From assembly GCF_037975245.1 (NCBI RefSeq), contig NC_092563.1, positions 172,001 through 236,000 on the forward strand: a DNA stretch of 64,000 bases, read 5' to 3'. The position numbers and the translations under genes are program-made. Under the pieces are notes generated by a model. It saw nothing but the letters and a program-made list of their open reading frames with translations. It did not search any database and had not been told where the DNA came from. The stretch is from Apostichopus japonicus. Lineage: Eukaryota; Echinodermata; Holothuroidea; Aspidochirotida; Stichopodidae. Positions 1 to 11,372 of this stretch are shown here, piece after piece; the stretch's first letter is position 1, and each line of letters begins with the position of its first letter.

Positions 1-106
1 TTCTTAGCAACAGCATACAATTGGATGGTACTATTAAGTTCTGTGCATTAAAATTTCTCTCCTCATAAATATAAACATTAAAATGATATAAATAAACATA
101 GTTTAC

Positions 107-252
107 CTTTGTATACTTTCTCAAGTAAGAATGGCAGGAGCTGAGGACCAATTTACTCTTCTTCTTGCCAATATTTACCAAGGAGAGGCTAATCACATCT
201 TTGACGACCTTCTGCTTGTCATATGCCCCATCAATGAGGGACATAACCAGGC
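107..252 (-). CDS. MROH1: Internal/N-terminal exon of a maestro HEAT-repeat protein (MROH1-like), partial gene
   Basis: On the minus strand a 146-nt block is flanked by a CTTCAG acceptor (ends at 253) and an AAAG/GTAAAC donor. Its open frame, entered after two bases, gives 48 residues with LVMSLIDGAYDKQKVVKD at the start and KLVLSSCHSYLRKYTK at the end. This has the paired-helix look of the first HEAT repeat of MROH1, where a similar stretch precedes the repeat solenoid. MROH1 is a large lysosome-associated HEAT-repeat protein of about 1,600 residues; only this exon is in the window and the rest must lie left of base 1. The ATG at 246-244 could be the start if upstream exons are non-coding. 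Family assignment rests on one exon, so it is moderate. Confidence 0.6.
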
Positions 253-472
253 CTGAAGTTGAGAAATAAAGATAAAATGAGAATTATTGTGCTTATTTCC
301 CTTTTTTCCCACACACTTAAAGTTTGCACTCAAATAGTGCACTCCGTAATTCAATAAATGACTGTAGCCAAGTATATCCGATGAAGAGATTACACAAATG
401 AATCAAACAGGGACATATTAAACCATGGACACACTTCCCTATACTCAAAGTATTTGACAAACCAACATTGGG
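253..472. other. Presumed intron sequence 5' of the MROH1-like exon
   Basis: AT-rich sequence with no open frame or repeat that I recognise. It should be intron or 5' flank of the MROH1-like gene, because the exon at 252 begins with an acceptor. Confidence 0.4.
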
Positions 473-972
473 TATCTCCACCCACACCCTAAATCAACAG
501 AGGGCGCTGTAATATCAGTCCTATCAGAGCCGTATATAGTCTCTATATACGGCTCTGGGTCCTATCTAGTTCTGAATAATACCATGGATTATATTGATCA
601 ATTAATCAATGGGGATCTCCATCCACACCCTAAATCAACAGAGGGCGCTGTAATATCGGTCCTATCTAGTTCTGAATAGTACCATGGATTATATTGATCA
701 ATTAATCAATGGGGATCTCCATCCACACCCTAAATCAACAGAGGGCGCTGTAATATCGGTCCTATCTAGTTCTGAATAGTACCATGGATTATATTGATCA
801 ATTAATCAATGGGGATCTCCATCCACACCCTAAATCAACAGAGGGCGCTGTAATATCGGTCCTATCTAGTTCTAAATAATACCATGGATTATATTGATCA
901 ATTAATCAATGGGGATCTCCATCCACACCCTAAATCAACAGAGGGCGCTGTAATATCGGTCCTATCTAGTTC
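473..972. repeat. Tandem repeat, 100-bp unit, about 4.5 copies
   Basis: The phrase atccacaccctaaatc starts at 621, 721, 821 and 921, giving an exact 100-bp period. A slightly diverged copy starts near 477. Each unit carries gagggcgctgtaatatcg and a palindromic segment ttgatcaattaatcaa. The copies are almost identical, so expansion is recent. The first unit is longer because it holds a 34-bp hairpin insertion. Confidence 0.9.
518..565. repeat. 34-bp hairpin insertion flanked by a 7-bp duplication
   Basis: Relative to the other 100-bp units, the first unit has an extra block at 525-558. It has perfect 15-bp arms (525-539 cagagccgtatatag, 543-557 ctatatacggctctg) with a 3-nt loop, bounded by gtcctat at 518-524 and again at 559-565. 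It looks like an insertion with target duplication, or a remnant of a longer parent unit. Confidence 0.75.
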
Positions 973-2331
973 CTCAAATCTTGACATACTGTAGTCTCTG
1001 AAATCACTGAGATTATCCTTTGAAGAATCGTTGATAGACAATGGATTAAGGGCCAGCACAGTCCCAAACACATACAAAAGTGCAACATATTCTGCCTAAC
1101 ATATACGGTCTTAACCACTAATTACTCACACATTAAGCCCAAAACTTTGTCCCACATTCATTAGCCAACCTTTCATGCGTTTGGTCGTCAACCGATCGGA
1201 ATGCTTTTTTGAGGTATTTTCAATCACGTCTTCTCAACTTCAGAAAAATGTTTATAAATCTCAATTTCCATTGACCTCGAAGGACCTGGTCAACCAAAAG
1301 CAAGCAGTTACTTGCACTCACTTGTTTGAACCTACATATTGTACAAAGCATGAAGTTTAACCAACCTTACATGATCACCCTACTGTGTCAAAGATGTTTA
1401 AGTTCTGACCTCTAAAGGAGACCTCCAAAATAAAACAAAATATTCAAAAGCCTAAGTGTATTTATACCACATTGTATGACAACACATAAGGTAAACCTGC
1501 ACACAGGATTTTGCAGTTTTGACTTTTGTAGACTTCAGGTGTTCAGCAAGAATCTTCACCTAATGTCTTCATACTCCCTCCAAGTCTTGAGTTATCAACA
1601 TTAAATAGACCAAAACCTCAATGACCTTTGACCTCAATAACAAGCAAAAGGGTTAAATGTTAGCTAAGGTGGACCTACATGGCGCATATCACTTTCGTCT
1701 GATCTTACAATTTTTGAGTTCTAGCTTTTTACTAGGTACTGTATTCAAAAGTTCATGACATCAAATGATCTTTGAGCTCAGTAAAAACTGATAGTTTGAT
1801 TTGAAAAATTTAAGTTGACTAACAGCATCCCTAATATGAACTTCATGAACGTTACACAACTAAAGTTAACAAAGGTTCTGCTTTCGACCTTTGTTGACCT
1901 ACTGAACGAGAATGTCTGGAAACCTATCACTGTAAATGATTGCATGTTAAAAAATACACTCAGCATTGCACATATAAAGTCTCATGACGGACTAGTACGA
2001 TAGATAGCTAGGCTCACAAATAAATCAGATTTCCTGAAAAGAATATATTGGGTAGTTGTGAAATCACAGTCAAGCTGTTAAACTTAATTCTTCCTTTAAT
2101 AATGATGGTTTACCCACCAAGACTCCAACTCCAGCAAAATATATCCTGTTCTAGATGCTTGGTTCTCAAATGTGTTTATGAAGTAGTATTATTATACATC
2201 TAATAATAAATTTCTCCAGTGCGAATCATAATCCAACTAATATATCCTCCTAGGAAGACGTTAAAGAATAATAATGATGATTTTCTAACAGCTACTACTC
2301 AGTTTCTTTCACATTTGCCTTCCATATATAT
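973..2331. other. Intergenic/intronic stretch without recognisable gene
   Basis: Unique-looking AT-rich DNA. Only short open frames without family motifs are visible on either strand (for example near 1175 and 1815), and none has splice or codon support. Confidence 0.5.
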
Positions 2332-2730
2332 CAGGGTTGTCCAACCTACGGCCCGCGGGCCACAGTCCGGCCCGCCGCATGGTTGCGTCCGGCCCGCCAG
2401 AGATGCTATACGGTGCGAAATGTTAGTGAGCAGATTTATTGATAACAATTTTAAGCTATATAATCGATCATTCGAACCTTCTGGGTCCAAAAAACTGCAT
2501 ACAGGTCAGTTTGTGTGACACTCTCTCAGCGGAGGGGGGGGGGCGGCTGGACTTTATTCATGTCTTATCAGGAAGGAAAATAAATCAGTGCGCTCCGCGC
2601 GCAGTGCTCATATCTTGTTGCCTCGGGCTTCGGGCAAAAATCGAAAAATCGAGCGTAGGGTTCATGCGGCCCCCTCCTTCATCATAATCATTCCATGCGG
2701 CCCTCCTCTGCAAAAGGTTGGACAACCCTG
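2332..2730. mobile_element. Non-autonomous hAT-like DNA transposon (399 bp)
   Basis: The element starts cagggttgtccaacct and ends with its inverse aggttggacaaccctg, a 16-bp perfect terminal inverted repeat typical of hAT elements. It is flanked on both sides by atatatat (2324-2331 and 2731-2738), an 8-bp duplication as hAT transposases make; the duplicated sequence is low complexity, which weakens that part. The interior is GC-rich (gcccgcgggcc) and encodes no transposase. Confidence 0.85.
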
Positions 2731-2778
2731 ATATATATATATATATATACAGCCAACAGGCCAAACATTATAGTTTAA

Positions 2779-3074
2779 GGGCTTATTATAAGGAGTGTTA
2801 GCTCAGTGGTTAACGCCGGTGCCTTTCAATCATAAGGTTCAGAGTTCGAGTCACTCCAAGATTAATGTATGTCCTTCAGTTACAGAGTTTGAAATTTGAC
2901 AATTCATAATCATGGATGTTAAATATGAATCTAAGAGACTGAATTCGGTCAGCTTGTGGCTCTGATAAGCAAATGATGGCTTCTTCGCGAGTTCCTACAT
3001 GCAGGAGGATCTAAAATACATACATGTACATACATACACATATTACATGAAACAGGGGTACCCATGCCAAGGCT
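2779..3074 (+). mobile_element. tRNA-derived SINE with 19-bp target-site duplication
   Basis: A tRNA-like head contains a box A (tagctcagtgg near 2799) and a box B (agttcgagtcac near 2842), the internal RNA polymerase III promoter pair, and starts near ggagtgtt. A non-tRNA body follows, then a (tacatacatgta)-type tail. The 19-mer gccaaacattatagtttaa occurs at 2760-2778 and again at 3075-3093, a direct duplication bracketing the insertion, as expected for LINE-mediated retrotransposition. Confidence 0.85.
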
Positions 3075-3322
3075 GCCAAACATTATAGTTTAATGGAGGG
3101 CATAGCTCCCTCAGATGAAACCATACAGTATACAGTGAAACTCCTATTATCCGAACCCCTTTTATCCAAACCCCCAATTTTCAGAACCGGCCATCTGTTC
3201 ATTGATAAAAAGTCTGGACGCCTGGTGTTATTGTTTCCAAGTACTGTACAGTAGTCATATTACAGTATGTACAACAACATTAAAATTTGTTAACCTACGT
3301 AACTATTAGCTTTTAAAATCCT

Positions 3323-4130
3323 TTCCAGAAAGATCTGAAGGCTCTTGAATCCTGGGCTACGCTTTGGGACATGAAATTCAATCCCTCTAAATGCTTCATG
3401 ATGTCTACAAAGCGTAGCGGGGCAAAATCTGTGTTCTTTTACTCCATATACAATCAAATATTGGAGTGCGTCACTGTGCAACCTTATCTTGGTATCCTGT
3501 TTAGTGACAATTTATCTTTCTCTACTCATATTGATAAGATTTGCTCTAGGACCAGCAGAACCCTTGGCTTCCTTGATAGGAATTTGCGCTCCTGCCCACC
3601 AGAATTACGTGAATTGGCCTATATGTCTATGTGTCGTTCTACTCTTGAATATTCAGCTCAGATTTGGGACCCCTAAAAGGTCTCAGACCAAGATAAAATA
3701 GAAAAAATTCAAAGGAAGGCAGCACGCTTTGTAACTCGAGATTTCCGTAGGCAATCCAGCGTCACTGAGATCTTGAAGACTTTGAAGTGGGAACACCTCA
3801 CAGAAAGAAGGAAAAGGGCCAGACTTATGCTCTTTTACCAAATTATTAATGGCCTAATTGCAGTCCCAAACGAGACTAATCCCTTCTTGAAACCAGGGAG
3901 GCGTGGTCGCTATACTCAAATTCCACATAATCATCGTGCTTTTCAGTATAGCTTCTATCCTAGGACCATAAAAGACTGGAATACATTACCCTTGGCCGGT
4001 AAAGAGAGCCCTAGTCTTGAGGTGTTTAAGGCAAGATTGCCCACGCATTATTATTAGCTCTGCTGCGCTGTACACCAACATCCTCGTTGTGATACCCGAG
4101 AGGGGTTTTTAACGAGTATCCTACAGAAGC
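3323..4130 (+). pseudogene. 5'-truncated non-LTR retrotransposon: end of reverse transcriptase ORF
   Basis: One frame runs from about 3323 to the stop after LPTHYY at 4057. It opens with FQKDLKALESWATLWDMKFN followed by SKC, the usual region just after the YADD box of LINE reverse transcriptases. It continues through YLGILFSDNLSFSTHIDKI, a domain with KIQRKAARFVTRD, and the terminal IKDWNTLP motif. A single in-frame TAA at about 3674 (after IWDP) breaks it and the 5' part is missing, so the copy is dead. The family is CR1/Jockey-like; I cannot place it more exactly. Confidence 0.85.
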
Positions 4131-5243
4131 ATTGTCTGTAGAGTTTTGCCCAACCATAAAGTAGCTAGCGCTGAAGTTTGCCTAACTAGCCTAGGCCTTT
4201 GTTGCTAGGAACAGTCTATGTCAATCGGTGTCCTGGCCTAACCTACGCAGCAATGTTCCATTCTAGCCTAGGCTGCCTACCATCTATCTGACCGCCTGTG
4301 CCGAGAACTGCAGGTTCTCCTTGCCCTGGCATGATCATATGATGTATCCAAGAGAAGATGACTCAAAACCGCACGTTTTGGTACAGAGACAGGTGAAATC
4401 AAATCATTGCACCCATTCACCACTTCTGCGATATAGATGCTGTGAGTGTGACCTTATTACTAGTAGTACTACCTGAGATATACTGTAGTATAAAGCAATG
4501 ATATGCCTAGTACTGTACTACTGTCATACTAGCCTAGGCATGCAAACAACGGGACCATTGCAGCTGTACATAACCGCATGATGACCTATGAGTATCGGAA
4601 ATAAACAAAACACTCACATGACTGGCAGTGAACATCTGCTATCACGCCACCATTTGCGTATTCCAGGGGCGTATGGAAGGCCGAAATCAATATGAATAAA
4701 TCGTCTACAATTGCCTATGGTGAGGATGTATGTGTCAGCTTGGAAATGGAAATTGTTTCATTCACACTTCGTCCATGAACACGTCCCGTCTTCTTACCGA
4801 CACGCCTCAAGACAAGGAAGGGATATCAGACGGTGGAGATGGTGGTTGTGGGCTTACGGCGGTACATCTACGGGGCCCTGGGATACTAAGGAATCCAGGG
4901 GTAAATAGAAGGGCCCTGGAAATGTGAGATTTTTTTCTGGAAAGTGGAAAAAATGGGACCGATGGCGTAATTGTCCTCGGAGATCGATTTAGTAGGCTCT
5001 CGAGTCTGGACGCCTCATGGCGTTTTGTTTTATACAATTTACCTATGTGTGGAATCAGTTGGTCACTAGTACTGGCTATGCTATGAAGGCAGTATAGCCA
5101 CGATTTCTGCCTAGCTTGTCTCCAATAGTTTGTACTACTGTCTGTGACAATGGTGCTGTCTAATATACAGACTCAAGTCCGCATACTCTTACTTGAGTCT
5201 ATTTCTGTACTCGGAGTCAGGTCTTTGTGCTCGGCATTGGTAT
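4131..5243. other. Region between LINE remnant and fold-back element
   Basis: No gene recognised. On the minus strand a consensus donor (CAT/GTGAGTG, near 4613-4618) follows a moderately GC-rich stretch to about 4720. It could be a 5' untranslated exon of the MROH1-like gene, but nothing else supports that. Confidence 0.3.
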
Positions 5244-5871
5244 CCAGTCAAAACGTCCCTTTACCAAAACGTCCCCGCTTTTTACCAAACCGTCCTCGCA
5301 GTCAAAACGTCCCCGCGAGTGAGTCAAAACGTCCCCGCTTTTTATAATCAGTTGGAATGGAAGTGTGGATGTTTTTAGTTCAAATCAAAGAGTAAGGATA
5401 ATTATAGTTCTGGTTGAAACAGAGTTTTTAGGGAGTGGGAAGTGCCGGTTATGAGGGCGGAAACATTTTTGAGTAAAATTTTCTGAGGTAAGATAATATA
5501 AATAGAAAATGAATGCAAGAGGGCTGTAGGGTAATAGGATTTTTTTAAACACGAGTTGGTTTCTGAATGAATATATACGAAAAGATTTTTTTTTTTACGT
5601 ACAACAAGTTACTTTTGGAATATGCGAGACGGGCTGGATGAACGTGATATATGTTTTCCTACAGCATATACGTTTATTTTTTTTCTGAATTCAAATTATA
5701 ACTTGAAATTTATATATTCATAACTGTGAATGAATGTGATAGACGGGGACGTTTTGACTTACGGGGACGTTTTGACCAACGGGGACGTTTTGACCAAAAG
5801 CGGGGACGTTTTGACCAAAAGCGGGGACGTTTTGGTACGGGGACGTTTTGGTAAAGGGACGTTTTGACTGG
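5244..5871. mobile_element. Fold-back element with tandem-motif arms (GTCCCCG family)
   Basis: The left arm (5244-5347) and right arm (about 5741-5871) are inverted copies built of repeated aaaacgtccccgc-type motifs joined by variable spacers. The outer ends match over more than 30 bp: ccagtcaaaacgtcccttt on the left and its complement ending gactgg on the right. The roughly 390-bp centre is AT-rich with no coding frame. No clear target duplication is visible. It resembles fold-back transposons whose long inverted repeats contain subrepeats. Confidence 0.75.
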
Positions 5872-7327
<1,456 letters not shown>

Positions 7328-7590
7328 TACAAGGAATAAGGGTACTTTTCCAGCCATAATGGATATGGGTTATATAGGCCTTCTGCATACTGAGAATGTT
7401 TATGTCATTTATCATTCTTCCTTGCCTATACTTATCGTAATTCTCCCTATTGCCCTATGCATTGTTGATATGAACTGTCTATCGGCTGTTGGGTCCGTTG
7501 GCACGTATTTAAAGAAGAATTTGAACAAATACTAATAGGTAACGCTTAAAATTCTGTTCCCCTTTCGGTTTACTTCCGGCCTTTGATTAA

Positions 7591-8206
7591 AGCAGCATTT
7601 TGCGTTGGGTCGCTTTTTTCCACTTTTTTAATATGTGCATCGATTTTTTTACATGTATCAATCATAAAACAGCAATCTAAGATACCATCCAAGTTTCACC
7701 CTGCCAAGAACGTTAATTAGCGAGTAATTAACGATTTATGTCGATAAATGAGAAGAGTGTCCTCGACAAATTTCACAGTTAAAATTAATCGCATACAATT
7801 CCGCCAAACCCACTAGTTTGAATTCAACCAATCAGAGATGCAGGTTTAGTTATGAGCCGTTGCTAAAAATAGATTCAAGACTTCGCGTTGGTTGTACCAG
7901 GGAGTTGTTATGCAACTCCCTGGTACAACTGCCATATAGACTGTACACAAATCAAGCGTGGTGTTATATTACGTATCTGTTAATGACGTTCGTAGTGTTT
8001 AAATATTCATATTATGGGCGAGGTTTATTGGGTTCCCAACGGAAAATATCTTGGAGAACAACAAAGTTGAAAGTTGCAAATTTTTCGACTTTTATGCCAC
8101 CATCTGAAGTAAAATATAAATAGATTAGCTAGTTATGTATGTCGTTATGGCAAAGTGGAATCAGTGAGGTTGAGAAAAATCATAGAAAAGGACGCAAAAT
8201 GCTGCT
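7591..8206. mobile_element. TTAA-flanked MITE (616 bp)
   Basis: The ends agcagcattttgcgt and acgcaaaatgctgct are perfect inverted repeats, each bordered by TTAA (7587-7590 and 8207-8210). This is the target signature of piggyBac and Kolobok transposases. There is no transposase frame, so it is a non-autonomous copy. Inside lies a perfect 17-bp-arm palindrome (7891-7907 with 7913-7929, 5-nt loop). Confidence 0.85.
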
Positions 8207-9436
8207 TTAAACATTGAAACCCGAAGGCGTGATTTTTGTGGAGTGGTGTGTTTACTGAAGTTGTGGACCTTTTTAACACCGTCCCGGAGGAAGGCTCGAT
8301 ATCTAAGAGAGACAGCCTGTTTGCCTGTTGCTTTTGATGATTTTTTGTTGTTGCTTTGTTGGCACCTTTCCAGACGTACGGAGAAAACCTGGGCGGATTG
8401 ATATAGACGCTATTAGGAGTACGTACGAATAAAATAAGCCAGGTTACCGTTTCAAGAATCCATGTCAGTTTTCAAATCTCTTTCAAGGCAGTAAACATTT
8501 ATCTCAGTCATAGTAGTGTCCGGCCCTTCTCTGGTTATATGCCTTTACGCGTGCGTGTATTCTAGTCATTATAGTGATAACATCATGCAGTAATTCTTTA
8601 TAATAACGCATAATTCTTACCTCTGTTTATGACGTAAGGCAGTCCAGACGATGTATACTGAAACTTCCACATTATAGACCTATGATTGCACTTCACCAGT
8701 TCAAATACCTTGCCAAGTTGGTGGAACATGCTAAATATAGATCCATTGTACGTTAGTTAGATACGGATTGTTATATGTTGCGATGACAGTGTACTTCAAG
8801 TTTTATAGTCGAAATGCCAAAGTTCAACATTTTTGTAATGTGGTTATCGCCATGTTTTGTGAAATATAGCCTTACCTGTATATGTTTATATATTAATTCT
8901 ATCAAACTGCAAATTTGCTGTTTCTGCAATAGTCGTTTTTAATCCCCATATGTACTGTCGGCGGACTTGCCGGTCGCCATACCTTCAAGAGTTGGTTTCT
9001 CGTGAAATGTATCAATAAATTCGGAAAACAAGGCTTGCCAATTCCACTATTTATTTCTAATGCGTTCACTTATCCTTATTATTTCTTTTATTCCAAGGAA
9101 CATCATGTCATGATGCTAAAGTTCGCCTATAGAATGTATACGTTGTAGTAACAATGGAGTGCCCACTCAACAAGGGAGCGCTCAACCCCCCCCCCCCCCC
9201 CATGGACCGAAAACATGACGTCATGCTGTTTCACTAGTTTTTGCATAAATCGGAGCAAGTGTCCGATCTTCCCTTGGAATCTTTGTTAATACAGGGTTAG
9301 TGAAATTATATTAATTAACAGTTAAATTTTCGCCGAATAATCATTGTGTTATATTATTCCCCGATATATGGAAATTTTCTATTTCTTCTATCCGGCGACC
9401 CTTATTACACGGTTTGCTGTGTGATTCAGTGGTAAT
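8207..9436. other. Intergenic stretch; short poly-C tract at about 9187-9200
   Basis: No gene recognised. It contains a homopolymer C tract and ordinary AT-rich sequence. Confidence 0.45.
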
Positions 9437-9880
9437 CAGTGTTACCAGAGTTAGCGTTTTTACACTAGATCTAGCGTTTTTAGTCATTTCTGGGTTTCTA
9501 GCGCACGTTTGTTCTAATTTTGGTAATTCTACCGTTTTTTGCCTAAAACTAGTTAAATTTACCAAAAATAGACCATTTTTCAGATTTTTTAGACAAAATT
9601 CTTACTTGGAGACCCATCCAAATTTATTTTGAGTATTTTTGCCCAATCTTCGGAATTGCCTACCAAAAATTTCCATATTTTTTTCAAATTATCTGGGTCA
9701 GACTATCACTCAAATCAACTATTCACAATCTATTTTGTGATCGGTGACCATTCATCCTACGAATCTGTGCTAAATTGACTCGAAACAACACGAAAGTTAG
9801 GGAAACTACCATTTAGCGTTTTCTAGGGTTTTATTTTCGCAAATCTAGCGTTTTTTCGTCAACTGTCGCTGGTAACGCTG
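9437..9880. mobile_element. hAT-like MITE (444 bp) with perfect 8-bp target duplication
   Basis: The ends are cagtgttaccag and ctggtaacgctg, inverted repeats with one mismatch. The flanks are gtggtaat at 9429-9436 and gtggtaat at 9881-9888, a perfect 8-bp duplication diagnostic of hAT-type insertion. The interior repeats a tagcgtttt motif several times near both ends and has no transposase. Confidence 0.87.
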
Positions 9881-11130
9881 GTGGTAATCGACTCTCTCCT
9901 GCATTATTATAGGATTAGTTTACTTTGGGTTTATGTAAATTTAAACAGTTTCCTACCCAACAATGCTAACTATATCAACTTTTCGTACTGAGGGTTTGAA
10001 TATACAACAATTAATGTCATTTGTCAGTGAAGAATTTCCTCAAACCCACGAATGCGATTGTCTTGCGGCAAACGGTTGTAGATTTAGACGTTACTAACGT
10101 AGCCTAGCATATCAATACTATACGTAGCTATAGACCTAATGTTAAGACAAGTAGTAGTGTAGTACCAGGAAGGTGGTCATGACATAGTGGTGCATAAAAC
10201 CTGCTTGAAATGAGTAGCTTGTTGTAAATTATGTTAAACACGAAATGAAAATAATTAGGAATAGCCACGAGTGCTTGACTGTGTAAAGATCGTTCTGTGA
10301 TGAGAAATTTGGGTAAAACATGTTGTCCGTAGAAACATGATCCTACACCCCCCCCCCTTCCTTTCTCGCAGATGGAATGTCTTCATATGAATGAGTATCG
10401 CGCAGAATCAGTGCTGTATATATTGTTTTGGCTCCACACCTCAGTCTTTTGTATATTGTTCTTGTTGTTAGTCCACGTGCACCCCCTGATAAGCCAAATT
10501 TATCAAAGAGAAAGGATGTAAACAAGTCACTAATCCTGTATATTCCCTACCATTCAAGAAAACACAAAGTTTTGTGGATATTATATCAACTTAAATAGGT
10601 AATTGGATTACATCATCAGTTTTAATTTACATAAACAGACACTGTAGACTAAACAGATACGATCCACGTACTATCTTAGCTCAAATGTCTATGACCCTGA
10701 ACTAAGATCGTATCACGATACATCTCAATTTATATATTACAAGAAGATAACAGACTCTCTCAAATACAGTAAACAGAATCGTGATAAACTGATAACAAAG
10801 TATCATCCTATCAAAATACAAACATAAAGAAACTGGCGTTTTGCTTGATCACATATTAAGGGAAGCTCTGTTAGTTCACATATAATTCCAGACAAACTCT
10901 CACGTGACACCTTCAGGGGGAGATAGAAGTGGCGCATTAAGCTATGATTAAATTGTAATTTAAATTTCGAGTATTCGTCAATGTTGCTATAATATTTCGT
11001 CCGGTTTTCAAGAATACAAAAAACAAATGTGCCTTTAACTGCATAGAGGCACTCATCGATAATATGAGTCACTATTAGCCCTCGACAGAATTATAAATCA
11101 CTGCAAAACAAGTCAGTTGAGGCAGTAAGT
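9881..11130. other. 3' flank of DHRS4-like gene A
   Basis: Unremarkable AT-rich DNA with a C-rich tract at about 10350. No recognisable gene or repeat ends. Confidence 0.45.
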
Positions 11131-11137
11131 CCTTCCC

Positions 11138-11143
11138 TTTTAT
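11138..11143 (-). promoter_or_regulatory. Candidate polyadenylation signal of DHRS4-like gene A
   Basis: On the minus strand AATAAA lies about 110 nt downstream of the stop codon at 11252, a typical distance for a short 3' UTR. Confidence 0.55.
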
Positions 11144-11251
11144 TGAGGTTTATGTTGTGGCACTTGTGGCAGTAAAGTAGGCTGAGATGACTCTCTCTGA
11201 GATGGACGATATTGTGGCAGGGGGCAAACTTCATTTTTTCCCCGAGAAATA

Positions 11252-11372
11252 CTAAAGACTTCTGTTGAGATGATATCCTCCACTTGGAATGATACAGTTA
11301 CCGCAGACGTATGAGGAATCATCAGAGAGGAGAAATGCAACTACAGATGCGATCTCATTAGGATGTCCTAAC
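11252..11372 (-). CDS. DHRS4-like: DHRS4-like A, exon 9 (terminal)
   Basis: A CATACAG acceptor precedes G-TTA-GGA. It encodes LGHPNEIASVVAFLLSDDSS, then YVCGN and the C-terminus ending LNRSL, followed by TAG. This is the conserved SDR tail in which the P-E/N-E-I-A and SDD-S/A-SY motifs occur. Confidence 0.9.

Noticed and set aside
2790-2860. Functional tRNA gene
   Set aside because: The tRNA-like head lacks a convincing full cloverleaf and is followed by a SINE body and target duplication.
3371-4057. Two separate host genes
   Set aside because: The two open frames are in the same phase separated by one stop codon and together form the end of one LINE reverse transcriptase.
4610-4720. First coding exon of the MROH1-like gene
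   Set aside because: A good donor exists on the minus strand, but the ATG frames there either stop or join exon 107-252 in the wrong phase; at most it is an untranslated exon.
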